From the NCBI GenBank assembly GCA_030668465.1, contig DAOUTX010000014.1, positions 1-12,426 of the forward strand: a DNA stretch of 12,426 nt, written 5' to 3'. The first letter of the stretch is position 1. Every line of letters begins with the position of its first letter. A model generated the notes under the pieces. The model was not told the origin of the DNA. It searched no databases and saw only the letters and a list, made by a program, of their open reading frames with translations. The stretch is from Atribacterota bacterium (lineage in GTDB: Bacteria; Atribacterota; Phoenicimicrobiia; Phoenicimicrobiales; Phoenicimicrobiaceae). This document shows positions 6,779 through 12,426 of this stretch, piece by piece. Made by a program: the position numbers and the translations under genes.

Positions 6779-6890
6779 CTTCACTAATTACTAATTACTT
6801 ATTACTCATTACTCATTACTGTATCTATTATACGTTAAACGCTGTACGCTCTACGCTATAATATTTACTCATTACTTATCACTTTACCTA
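6779..6890 (+). repeat. Long heptad array, sixteen units in one phase
   Basis: One hundred and twelve bases divide exactly into sixteen 7-bp words. Word position 5 is A in 14 of 16 and position 6 is C in 13 of 16, giving a NNNTAC(T/G) consensus. The word family changes from CATTACT-like to CTCTACG-like and back to CATTACT-like without losing phase. The array stops 3 nt before the GGAGG ribosome binding site of the next gene. It leaves little room for a conventional promoter for the downstream operon. Confidence 0.85.
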
Positions 6891-6904
6891 GGCGGAGGTA
6901 TTCA

Positions 6905-8518
6905 ATGACCACTGAACTAATCTTTGGTATGGTGGGAGGTCTGGGATTATTTTTATACGGAATGCAGCTGCTCAGTGATGGCTTACAAAAAGTTACTGGT
7001 GATAGAATACAAAAAATTATGGAACTATTAACCAATAAACCATTAATGGGTGTTGCAACAGGAACTTTATTAACCTCCATTATACAAAGCAGCAGTGCTA
7101 CTGGCGTTATAACTGTTGGTCTTGTAAATGCAGGTTTATTAAATTTAAAACAAGCCATAAGCGTAATTGCCGGTGCCAGTATTGGTACTACTATAACTGC
7201 TCAAATTGTTTCTTTCCGCTTAGAAAAATATGCTCTCCCGGCAATTGGCATAGGTTTTATTATTAACTTTTTATCTAAAAAAAGAAGTTCTAAATATTTT
7301 GGCCAAATATTACTCGGTTTCGGTATATTGTTTTTAGGCTTATACACTATGTCTCATGCAGTAAGCCCCTTAAGAAGTTATGCTCCTTTTATCAATTTAT
7401 TAGCAAGTATTTCTCATAACTTTTTTTTGGGCATAGTAGTTGCTACAATTTTTACAGCGATAATTCAAAGCAGTAGTGCAACTATAGCTATTATAATTGC
7501 CATGTCTTTACAGGGCATGATAAACTTGAATACAGCAATACCATTAATATTAGGAAGCAATATTGGGACTTGCATTACGGTTTTAATTGCAAGTATAGGA
7601 AGTTCTATTACCGGAAAAAGAGTAGCGCTTTCTCAATTAATTTTTAAAACATTGGGAGTATTGTTATTTTCATTGTTTATAAGTAAATTTATATATTTAG
7701 CATCCTTAACCTCAATTAGTATCCCAAGACAGATTGCAAATGCTCATACCATGTTTAATATAATTGATACCATGATATTACTTCCTTTTCTTAATGTTTT
7801 TGTCAAACTTATTGTTAAAATTTTACCCGGTGAGGAAATTACATTAAAGAAGGGCCCGATTTATCTGAGTAAAAACATGTTAAATACACCATCTATAGCT
7901 TTGAGTCAGGCCACTAAAGAACTGGTTAGAATGGGCGAGATGGTTGAAAGCATGTTAAATGATGTAATGATGTCTTTTATTCAAAATGACCTAAATGTCT
8001 TAAAAAGTGTATACTTAAAAGAGGGGGTGGTAAATACTTTAGAAAAGGAGATTACCAAATATTTGGTGTTGATATCCCAGCGATCTCTTAGTCCCAAACA
8101 ATCAAAAAGACTAACAGATTTAATGAATATAGTAAATGATATAGAAAGAGTAGGTGACCATTCTGAAAATTTAGCTGAACTTACTGAAGAAAAAATAAAT
8201 GAAAAATTGCCTTTTAGTGAAAAAGCTTTAAGTGAACTAAAATTTATGTTTTCTAAAGTTCAATTTTCTATAAATAAATCAATCTCAGCATTAAAGAATA
8301 GAGATATAAAGTTAGCACAAGAGGTAGCTATAAAAGAAGATGAAATTGATAGAATAGAAAAAGAACTTCGTGGTAATCATATAAATAGGCTAAACCAAGG
8401 TATTTGTTATCCCGAATCCGGTGTTATTTTTTTAGATTTAATAAGTAACTTAGAAAGAGTTGGTGACCATGCCAATAACATTAGTTTAATGGTAATTGAC
8501 GAATTATCCAAAAGTTAG
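6905..8518 (+). CDS. Na+/phosphate cotransporter, NptA/YjbB-type, with C-terminal PhoU-like domain
   Basis: A 537-residue inner-membrane protein. The first 305 residues are hydrophobic and contain the inverted-repeat signature of the Na/Pi cotransporter family twice: Q61-SSSAT66 with GASIGTT (90-96), and Q188-SSSAT193 with GSNIGTC (217-223). These half-sites form the phosphate/Na+ site in relatives. After GEEITLKKGP the soluble tail (about 330-537) is a PhoU-like helical bundle with the paired metal-binding motifs DIERVGDHSENLAE and NLERVGDHANNIS. ATG 6905 has GGAGG at 6894-6898. UppP starts 8 nt after the stop, so the two are probably one operon. Members of this fused family have been linked to phosphate efflux or uptake; direction cannot be judged here. 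Confidence 0.92.
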   Translation: MTTELIFGMVGGLGLFLYGMQLLSDGLQKVTGDRIQKIMELLTNKPLMGVATGTLLTSIIQSSSATGVITVGLVNAGLLNLKQAISVIAGASIGTTITAQIVSFRLEKYALPAIGIGFIINFLSKKRSSKYFGQILLGFGILFLGLYTMSHAVSPLRSYAPFINLLASISHNFFLGIVVATIFTAIIQSSSATIAIIIAMSLQGMINLNTAIPLILGSNIGTCITVLIASIGSSITGKRVALSQLIFKTLGVLLFSLFISKFIYLASLTSISIPRQIANAHTMFNIIDTMILLPFLNVFVKLIVKILPGEEITLKKGPIYLSKNMLNTPSIALSQATKELVRMGEMVESMLNDVMMSFIQNDLNVLKSVYLKEGVVNTLEKEITKYLVLISQRSLSPKQSKRLTDLMNIVNDIERVGDHSENLAELTEEKINEKLPFSEKALSELKFMFSKVQFSINKSISALKNRDIKLAQEVAIKEDEIDRIEKELRGNHINRLNQGICYPESGVIFLDLISNLERVGDHANNISLMVIDELSKS

Positions 8519-8526
8519 AGGAATAT

Positions 8527-9354
8527 ATGTCATTAATATTATTGGGGCTAATACAAGGATTAACAGAATTTTTTCCAATAAGCAGTTCCGGACATTTAGT
8601 AATAGCAAAGTATTTCTTAAAACTAAATTTACCAGGTGCGGCATTTGAAGCATTTTTACATTTTGGAACAGTTGTGGCTGTAATAGTACTCTTTAGAAAA
8701 GATATTAAAGAATTAGTAATTTCTTTTATTGGAAGTATTTATAAACTATCCCATGGGGAAAATATATTAAATATTTTTAAAAATAATTCATCATCAAAAT
8801 TCGCCTGGTTTTTGGTAATCAGCACCATACCGGCAGCAATTATTGGATATACTTTTAGTTCTTATTTTGAAATACTTTTTAGTAAGCCAATAATAGCTTC
8901 CTTGATGCTAACTATAACAGGAGCCTTACTTTGGTTCGGTAATAAAAGATACCCAGAGGGAAACAAAAATATTTCGGAAATTACTTGCAAAGATGCTATT
9001 ATTATAGGAGTAGCTCAAGCTGTTGCTATTATCCCGGGGATATCGAGGTCCGGCTTTACCGTTATTGCCGGATTGTCAAGAAATTTAGATCGAGAATTTG
9101 CGGCAAAATATTCTTTTATACTATCTGTACCGATCATTTTAGGTGCTTCAATGTTTAAAATGAGGGAATTACCTTCTTTAAATATAGATTTACCTATTCT
9201 GATATTATCCGGGTTAGTGGCCGCTATATCAAGCTATGGGGCTATGAAAATATTTATAGGATTATTAAAAAATCGAAAAATATTCTTTTTTTCATACTAT
9301 CTTTGGATTATATCTGGTTTAACAATTTGGATATCTTTATCGAGAGGACTTTAA
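8527..9354 (+). CDS. uppP: Undecaprenyl-diphosphatase UppP (BacA)
   Basis: A 275-residue integral membrane phosphatase that converts undecaprenyl pyrophosphate to the monophosphate carrier for peptidoglycan and other envelope polymers; it is also a bacitracin-resistance factor. Family motifs: Q10-GLTE14-FFPISSSGHL (the acidic/serine active-site loop), FEAFLHFGT with H45, and P170-GISRSG176 with R174 of the PGxSRSxxT site. About seven to eight hydrophobic segments, with a polar loop near 57-92. The SD AGAGGA (8517-8522) overlaps the stop of the upstream transporter, indicating coupling. The start is a few residues shorter than many homologues but retains the whole first motif. It ends 4 nt before ftsK. 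Its product Pi and the neighbouring phosphate transporter are a plausible functional pair, though that is inference. Confidence 0.96.
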   Translation: MSLILLGLIQGLTEFFPISSSGHLVIAKYFLKLNLPGAAFEAFLHFGTVVAVIVLFRKDIKELVISFIGSIYKLSHGENILNIFKNNSSSKFAWFLVISTIPAAIIGYTFSSYFEILFSKPIIASLMLTITGALLWFGNKRYPEGNKNISEITCKDAIIIGVAQAVAIIPGISRSGFTVIAGLSRNLDREFAAKYSFILSVPIILGASMFKMRELPSLNIDLPILILSGLVAAISSYGAMKIFIGLLKNRKIFFFSYYLWIISGLTIWISLSRGL

Positions 9355-9358
9355 TAAA

Positions 9359-11506
9359 TTGAAAATAAAGAAAAAAAATACTAAAAATGAAACCATAAGT
9401 ATAATAATTATTGCATTTTCTTTGTTATATATTTTCGCCTTTATCTTCACTGACAAAATGGGAATCGTAGGAACAATTATTTTTCAAACCGCAACTCGCA
9501 ATATTGGTCTTGGTGCCTACATCTTCCCAATCTTGTTATTATTTTTGGGAATTGTAATTCTTTTTAATTATAAACCACTTAATCCTTATCATAAACTCTT
9601 CGGTATTAGTTTTTTATTTATTATATTTCTTATATTTATCCATATTAGATTACTTTTGCTCGACAATTCATATTCGTTGGCAATGAAAGGGGCTGGCGGA
9701 GGTTTGTTAGGTTATTATTTTGCCAATTCCTTATACCTTTACTTTGGTACAAAGGGCGCTTATCTTGTTCTAATCTCTCTCAGCTTAATATCTGCCTTAT
9801 TCATAACTCAAGTTTCATATTTTTATATATTTAGAAACTTGGGAAATAAAATAAAGCCAATATTGAATAATATTTGCAATATTTTAAAAAATATCGGAGC
9901 AAAAATATCTAAAAGCTCAAGGCGCAAAAAAGAACCTGATTATCAAGAATACGAAACAGATGGAATAACTAAAAAAATATTTAAAATAGAAAGAACCAGA
10001 AAAAAAGAAAAAAAATTAGAAGAAGAAACAATTTTCGATAGAGATTACCAGGAACCCAAGGTAGATAAATATCAAGTTCCACCCCTATCTCTACTATCTG
10101 ACTCGTACGCTGAAGAGAAAACAGATACTAAATTAAATATTGAGGAAAACGTAAAAATACTCGAAAGTACCTTCACTAATTTTGGAATTGATGCAAAAGT
10201 CGTTGGAGTTATCCAGGGACCAACTGTTACCCGATATGAAATTTATCCTGCACCAGGTGTTAAAATATCTAAAATAACTAATTTAAGTAATGATATCGCT
10301 TTGTCTTTTGCGGTAGCCTCAGTCAGAATAGAAGCACCAATACCCGGTAAAAATGCTGTAGGAATCGAAGTCCCTAACCGTAAAAGAATAAATGTGCACT
10401 TAAAAGAAATATTACAAAGTAGTGAATTTCAAAATGGAAAATACAAATTACCCATAGCCTTAGGAATAGATATTGGAGGCAAACCCATAATCGCAGACTT
10501 AAGCGAACTTCCTCATTTATTAATTGCCGGGGCCACCGGATCAGGGAAAAGCGTATGTATTAATAATATAATATTAAGTATTGTTTATAAACTTAACCCG
10601 GAAACAGTAAAATTTATTATGATTGACCCAAAAAGAGTAGAGTTAAATATTTACAATGGCATTCCGCATTTATTGATACCTATTATAACCGATACAAATC
10701 AAGCCATCAAAGTATTAAACTGGGCGATATCTGAAATGGAAAAAAGATTTAAAATATTTGCGGAAGCAGGAGTCAGGAATTTAGACGGTTACAATGAATA
10801 TGTTAGAAATATTAATAATGGCACTGATTCCTTACCTTGTATTATAATAGTAATCGATGAATTAGCTGATTTGATGTTATCTTCTCCTGTAAAAGCAGAG
10901 GAATCATTATGTAGATTAGCCCAGATGACCAGGGCAACCGGCATTCATTTAATAATTGCTACTCAACGTCCTTCTGTAGATATTATTACCGGTTCGATAA
11001 AGGTAAATTTCCCTTCCAGAATTGCCTTTGCAGTTTCTACTCAGGTTGATTCAAGGACTATATTAGATATTAATGGTGCCGAAAAATTATTAGGAAATGG
11101 TGATATGTTATTTTCCCCGGTTGGCGTATCCAAACCAATTAGAGCTCAAGGGGCTTTTGTAGTAGAAAAAGAAATTAGAAATGTGGTATCCCATTTAATA
11201 AAGCACTCCCCCTCTCCTGAATATGAACAAGAAGTGCTAGAATATAAAAAGAGTAAAAACATGCTGCGAGAAACAGAAGAAGAAGAGGAAGAAGATGAAT
11301 TATTCAATGAAGCCGTATCTATTATTATTAATAGTAAACAAGCTTCAATATCAATATTGCAACGAAAGCTTCGAATTGGTTATACCCGAGCAGCTCGATT
11401 GATAGATGCAATGGAGAAAAGGGGAATCGTGGGGCCCTATGATGGTCGAAATCCAAGAAAAATATTAATTTCTAATGAAGAATATTTAAATAAATATGAT
11501 AAATGA
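9359..11506 (+). CDS. ftsK: DNA translocase FtsK/SpoIIIE
   Basis: A 715-residue septal DNA pump, close to the compact SpoIIIE length (about 750-800), lacking the long linker of E. coli FtsK. The N-terminal region (about 12-160) has four hydrophobic membrane segments. A charged, lysine/glutamate-rich linker (170-250) follows, then the alpha/beta motor. Walker A is G391-A-T-G-S-G-K397-S398; Walker B is IIIVID500-E501; TQRPS follows as in the family. The C-terminal winged-helix gamma domain (about 650-710; QASISILQRKLRIGYTRAARLIDAMEKRGIVGP) reads polarising sequences and contacts XerCD in relatives. Translation starts at TTG 9359, with the SD GAGAGGA (9342-9348) inside the end of uppP. A block of glutamates (about 639-647) precedes gamma. 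It is likely the last gene of the transporter-uppP-ftsK unit; no canonical terminator follows. Confidence 0.97.
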   Translation: MKIKKKNTKNETISIIIIAFSLLYIFAFIFTDKMGIVGTIIFQTATRNIGLGAYIFPILLLFLGIVILFNYKPLNPYHKLFGISFLFIIFLIFIHIRLLLLDNSYSLAMKGAGGGLLGYYFANSLYLYFGTKGAYLVLISLSLISALFITQVSYFYIFRNLGNKIKPILNNICNILKNIGAKISKSSRRKKEPDYQEYETDGITKKIFKIERTRKKEKKLEEETIFDRDYQEPKVDKYQVPPLSLLSDSYAEEKTDTKLNIEENVKILESTFTNFGIDAKVVGVIQGPTVTRYEIYPAPGVKISKITNLSNDIALSFAVASVRIEAPIPGKNAVGIEVPNRKRINVHLKEILQSSEFQNGKYKLPIALGIDIGGKPIIADLSELPHLLIAGATGSGKSVCINNIILSIVYKLNPETVKFIMIDPKRVELNIYNGIPHLLIPIITDTNQAIKVLNWAISEMEKRFKIFAEAGVRNLDGYNEYVRNINNGTDSLPCIIIVIDELADLMLSSPVKAEESLCRLAQMTRATGIHLIIATQRPSVDIITGSIKVNFPSRIAFAVSTQVDSRTILDINGAEKLLGNGDMLFSPVGVSKPIRAQGAFVVEKEIRNVVSHLIKHSPSPEYEQEVLEYKKSKNMLRETEEEEEEDELFNEAVSIIINSKQASISILQRKLRIGYTRAARLIDAMEKRGIVGPYDGRNPRKILISNEEYLNKYDK

Positions 11507-11589
11507 ATTAGCGTATAGCGTACAGCGTTTAGCGGATAGTATCAAATACAGTAATTAGCAATAAAATTAAATTTCTTGAAATTAAAAAA
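11507..11589 (+). repeat. Heptad array (NNTAGCG) and AT-rich hairpin core (copy 3)
   Basis: From the first base after the ftsK stop, four NNNAGCG words (ATTAGCG, TATAGCG, TACAGCG, TTTAGCG) run in 7-bp phase, followed by four more degenerate words to 11562. The core AATAAAATTAAATTTC (11561-11576) with a GAAATTAA arm follows. AATTTC pairs with GAAATT around a TT loop. The core differs from the pre-truB copy at one base. Confidence 0.78.
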
Positions 11590-11591
11590 AC

Positions 11592-11636
11592 TGTTACACA
11601 TTACATCTTATTTAGTTACCCTGTTAGATAGTTAGG
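11592..11636 (+). repeat. Shared 13-bp word and short 4-bp array
   Basis: TGTTACACATTAC at 11592-11604 repeats 6717-6729 exactly. After TATCTTATT-like spacer sequence, six tetranucleotide words (TAGT, TACC, CTGT, TAGA, TAGT, TAGG) occupy 11613-11636. They echo the TAGT-TACC-TGGT order of the post-nrnA array. Confidence 0.55.
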
Positions 11637-11683
11637 AAAATAGAAAAGAAATAAAAAATCTGTATGTATTTTTGGATTTTTTC

Positions 11684-11712
11684 GTAGGGGTCGGATTTAT
11701 CCGACCCGAAAA
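11684..11712 (+). repeat. REP-like palindrome with 5' GTAG tetranucleotide
   Basis: A perfect inverted repeat GGGTCGGATTTATCCGACCC (11688-11707; 9-bp arms, TT loop) preceded directly by GTAG (11684-11687). TTTTC at 11679-11683 can also pair with GAAAA at 11708-11712, leaving GTAG bulged out. It is the only GC-rich stretch of the gap. A 5' GTAG or GGAG next to an imperfect palindrome is the hallmark of REP elements handled by RAYT (TnpA-REP) transposases. No T-run follows on either strand, so it is not a canonical terminator. A second, weaker hairpin (AATAAAGCA / TGCTTATT) lies at 11719-11741. Confidence 0.7.
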
Positions 11713-11756
11713 GGATTCAATAAAGCAAAGCCATGCTTATTGCCAATCAATATTTG

Positions 11757-11848
11757 TTAGATAGTGGGTTGTTTATGTAGTTAATTAGTTAATTAGTTTG
11801 TACTGATTTATTAGCTAAACACTAACTAAGTAACCAACTAACTATATA
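11757..11848. repeat. Facing 4-bp arrays (TTAG then ACTA) forming an imperfect long inverted repeat
   Basis: Eleven tetranucleotide words of the TTAG/TTAA type (11757-11800) face eight words of the AAAC/ACTA/ACCA type (11817-11848) across about 16 nt. The arms 11777-11800 and 11817-11844 are roughly complementary. On the minus strand 11831-11844 reads TAGTTAGTTGGTTA, identical to part of the arrays at 1162-1192 and (minus strand) 3398-3428, a third dispersed copy. Confidence 0.7.
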
Positions 11849-11858
11849 GTCAAATGTA

Positions 11859-11886
11859 TACGCTCTACGCTCTACGCTCTACGCTA
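11859..11886 (+). repeat. Near-perfect TACGCTC heptad array, four units
   Basis: TACGCTC three times and TACGCTA once in direct tandem, the most regular array in the window. The same two words adjoin within the array at 6845-6859, some 5 kb away. Confidence 0.85.
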
Positions 11887-11959
11887 GTTTAATGAATATG
11901 GTTTTATTAAAAAATAATAAATATTTTTTTACTTTTTAGCAGGAAAAAGATAATCGGTG

Positions 11960-11968
11960 TGGTATTAT
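11960..11968 (+). promoter_or_regulatory. Possible extended -10 promoter for the leader ORF and BMP gene
   Basis: TGG followed directly by TATTAT (11963-11968) is a TGn-extended -10 match, 73 nt before the leader ORF. No convincing -35 hexamer lies 16-18 nt upstream, which extended -10 promoters can tolerate. It is the first stretch after the repeat blocks. Downstream, TAAAATA and TATTTTA flank ACTAAC, a small AT-only hairpin near 11984-12001. Confidence 0.3.
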
Positions 11969-12040
11969 TATATTAAGGAACATAAAATAACTAACTATTT
12001 TAACGCTTATAAAAGAAATTTATTCTTAAGGGGGTGATAG

Positions 12041-12079
12041 ATGAATTATTTTTCTGTCTGCACAAAAGTAAAATTGTGA
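12041..12079 (+). CDS. Possible 12-residue leader peptide upstream of the BMP gene
   Basis: ATG to TGA, encoding MNYFSVCTKVKL. The upstream AAGGGGGTGATAG resembles the extended complement of the 16S 3' end (GGRGGTGAT), giving one of the strongest ribosome binding sites in the window at good spacing. The stop lies 37 nt before the BMP start. Between them is a 7-bp AT-only stem TTTTAAA/TTTAAAA (12080-12097) and the BMP gene's own AAAGGAG. It could be a regulatory upstream ORF or simply a chance ORF behind a good ribosome site. I recognise no family. Confidence 0.4.
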   Translation: MNYFSVCTKVKL

Positions 12080-12116
12080 TTTTAAATATTTTTAAAAATG
12101 AAAGGAGATTTAAGAA

Positions 12117-12426
12117 ATGAAAAATAATCTATTTGTAGTAGTCGTATTAGCAATAATCTTAAGCTTATGTCTTTCTTCGACAGTTTTTGCTGCAGAAGCA
12201 CTTAAAGTTGGCTTGGTGTTTGATATCGGTGGAAAAGGAGACAAATCATTTAATGATTCAGCATCCCGGGGTCTGGCATGGGCAGCAGCTGATTTTAACA
12301 TTAAACGTATCGAATTAGAACCGGGAGTTGCTGTGGATAGAGAAGAAAATCTTAGAACCTTGGCTAGTATAGGTTATGATTTAATAATCGGAGTAGGATT
12401 TTTATTTACTGATGCCATAGTTACCG
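12117..12426 (+). CDS. BMP-family ABC transporter substrate-binding protein, N-terminal part
   Basis: The first 103 codons of a gene running off the window. Residues 1-25 form a signal peptide: KNN, a hydrophobic core, then TVFA before AE, a good signal peptidase I site (A-x-A-like). The cysteine in LSLC has Leu at -1, a poor lipobox, so a lipoprotein is less likely. The mature part begins LKVGLVFDIGGKGDKSFNDSASRGL, the clear N-terminal strand and loop of the BMP family (PnrA/TmpC/Med), followed by ENLRTLASIGYDLIIGVGFLFTDAI. Characterised members bind purine nucleosides for ABC import in the periplasm or cell surface; ligand here is not determinable. AAAGGAG (12101-12107) lies 9 nt before ATG. 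The ATPase and permease genes expected downstream are outside the window. Confidence 0.9.
   Translation, partial: MKNNLFVVVVLAIILSLCLSSTVFAAEALKVGLVFDIGGKGDKSFNDSASRGLAWAAADFNIKRIELEPGVAVDREENLRTLASIGYDLIIGVGFLFTDAIVT

Larger units (their letters stand above)
11507..12116. other. 610-bp intergenic region between ftsK and the BMP gene
   Basis: No protein-coding gene beyond the tiny leader ORF. In order it holds: a heptad array and AT-rich core (11507-11589), a shared 13-bp word and tetramers (11592-11636), plain AT-rich sequence (11637-11678), a GTAG-prefixed REP-like hairpin (11684-11712), a weak hairpin (11719-11741), facing tetramer arrays (11757-11848), a TACGCTC array (11859-11886), a possible promoter (about 11960) and the leader ORF. 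No tRNA, riboswitch consensus or canonical terminator was recognised. Confidence 0.75.

Noticed and set aside
6865..7158. Open frame on the minus strand across the transporter start
   Set aside because: It is antisense to the first QSSSAT domain and to the heptad array, with no independent support.
11688..11707. Intrinsic terminator of ftsK
   Set aside because: The hairpin is strong, but no U-tract follows on the + strand (GAAAAGG) or on the minus strand; the GTAG prefix fits a REP element better.
11969..12040. Purine or other riboswitch upstream of the BMP gene
   Set aside because: Only AT-rich short stems are visible and none of the conserved riboswitch core sequences I know could be found.
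12117..12191. Lipoprotein signal (LSLC) in the BMP protein
   Set aside because: Leu at position -1 to the cysteine does not fit a lipobox; a signal peptidase I site (TVFA before AE) follows.
12110..12301. Open frame on the minus strand over the BMP gene start
   Set aside because: The + strand encodes a signal peptide and BMP-family N-terminus with a good ribosome site.

Overview
This window is AT-rich chromosomal DNA from a bacterium. All supported genes lie on the + strand. The first two thirds carry a classic translation and RNA-metabolism cluster: the end of rbfA, then nrnA-type DHH phosphoesterase, truB, ribF, rpsO and pnp, followed by dut. This order resembles the nusA-infB-rbfA-nrnA-truB-ribF-rpsO-pnp neighbourhood of Firmicutes and several deep-branching, low-GC, often anaerobic lineages (Atribacterota- or Thermotogota-like). 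I cannot fix the phylum from the sequence; an uncultured AT-rich anaerobe is an inference only.

Layout: 2-163 rbfA 3' end; 156-1148 nrnA; 1149-1334 repeat-filled gap; 1335-2261 truB; 2291-3229 ribF; 3230-3579 repeat-filled gap ending in a probable promoter; 3580-3849 rpsO; 3850-3982 repeat-filled gap; 3983-6124 pnp; 6141-6641 dut; 6642-6904 repeat-filled gap; 6905-8518 Na+/phosphate cotransporter with a PhoU-like tail; 8527-9354 uppP; 9359-11506 ftsK; 11507-12116 long gap with repeats, a REP-like hairpin and a tiny leader ORF; 12117-end the 5' part of a BMP-family (nucleoside-binding type) ABC substrate-binding protein.

Functionally, the first block covers ribosome maturation (RbfA), nanoRNA recycling (NrnA), tRNA pseudouridylation (TruB), flavin cofactor synthesis (RibF), a small-subunit ribosomal protein (S15), mRNA decay (PNPase) and dUTP removal (Dut). 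The second block, NptA-UppP-FtsK, is tightly spaced (8 and 4 nt gaps). It covers phosphate transport, undecaprenyl carrier recycling for the cell wall, and chromosome translocation at division.

The striking part is not the proteins but the DNA between them. Five gaps of more than 100 bp are built largely from short words repeated with a strict period of 7 bp (families such as CATTACT, TACGCTC, GTGAATA, ACGNNAT) or 4 bp (TAGT/AACT type). The period is often held while the word changes. These blocks start at, or overlap, the stop codon of the upstream gene in all five gaps. Pieces are shared between distant gaps, including a 31-bp perfect inverted match bracketing truB-ribF, a 16-nt AT-rich hairpin core in three gaps and a 13-bp word in two. 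One gap also holds a GTAG-prefixed perfect palindrome of the type mobilised by REP-associated tyrosine (RAYT) transposases. No transposase, CRISPR, tRNA or rRNA was recognised inside the window.
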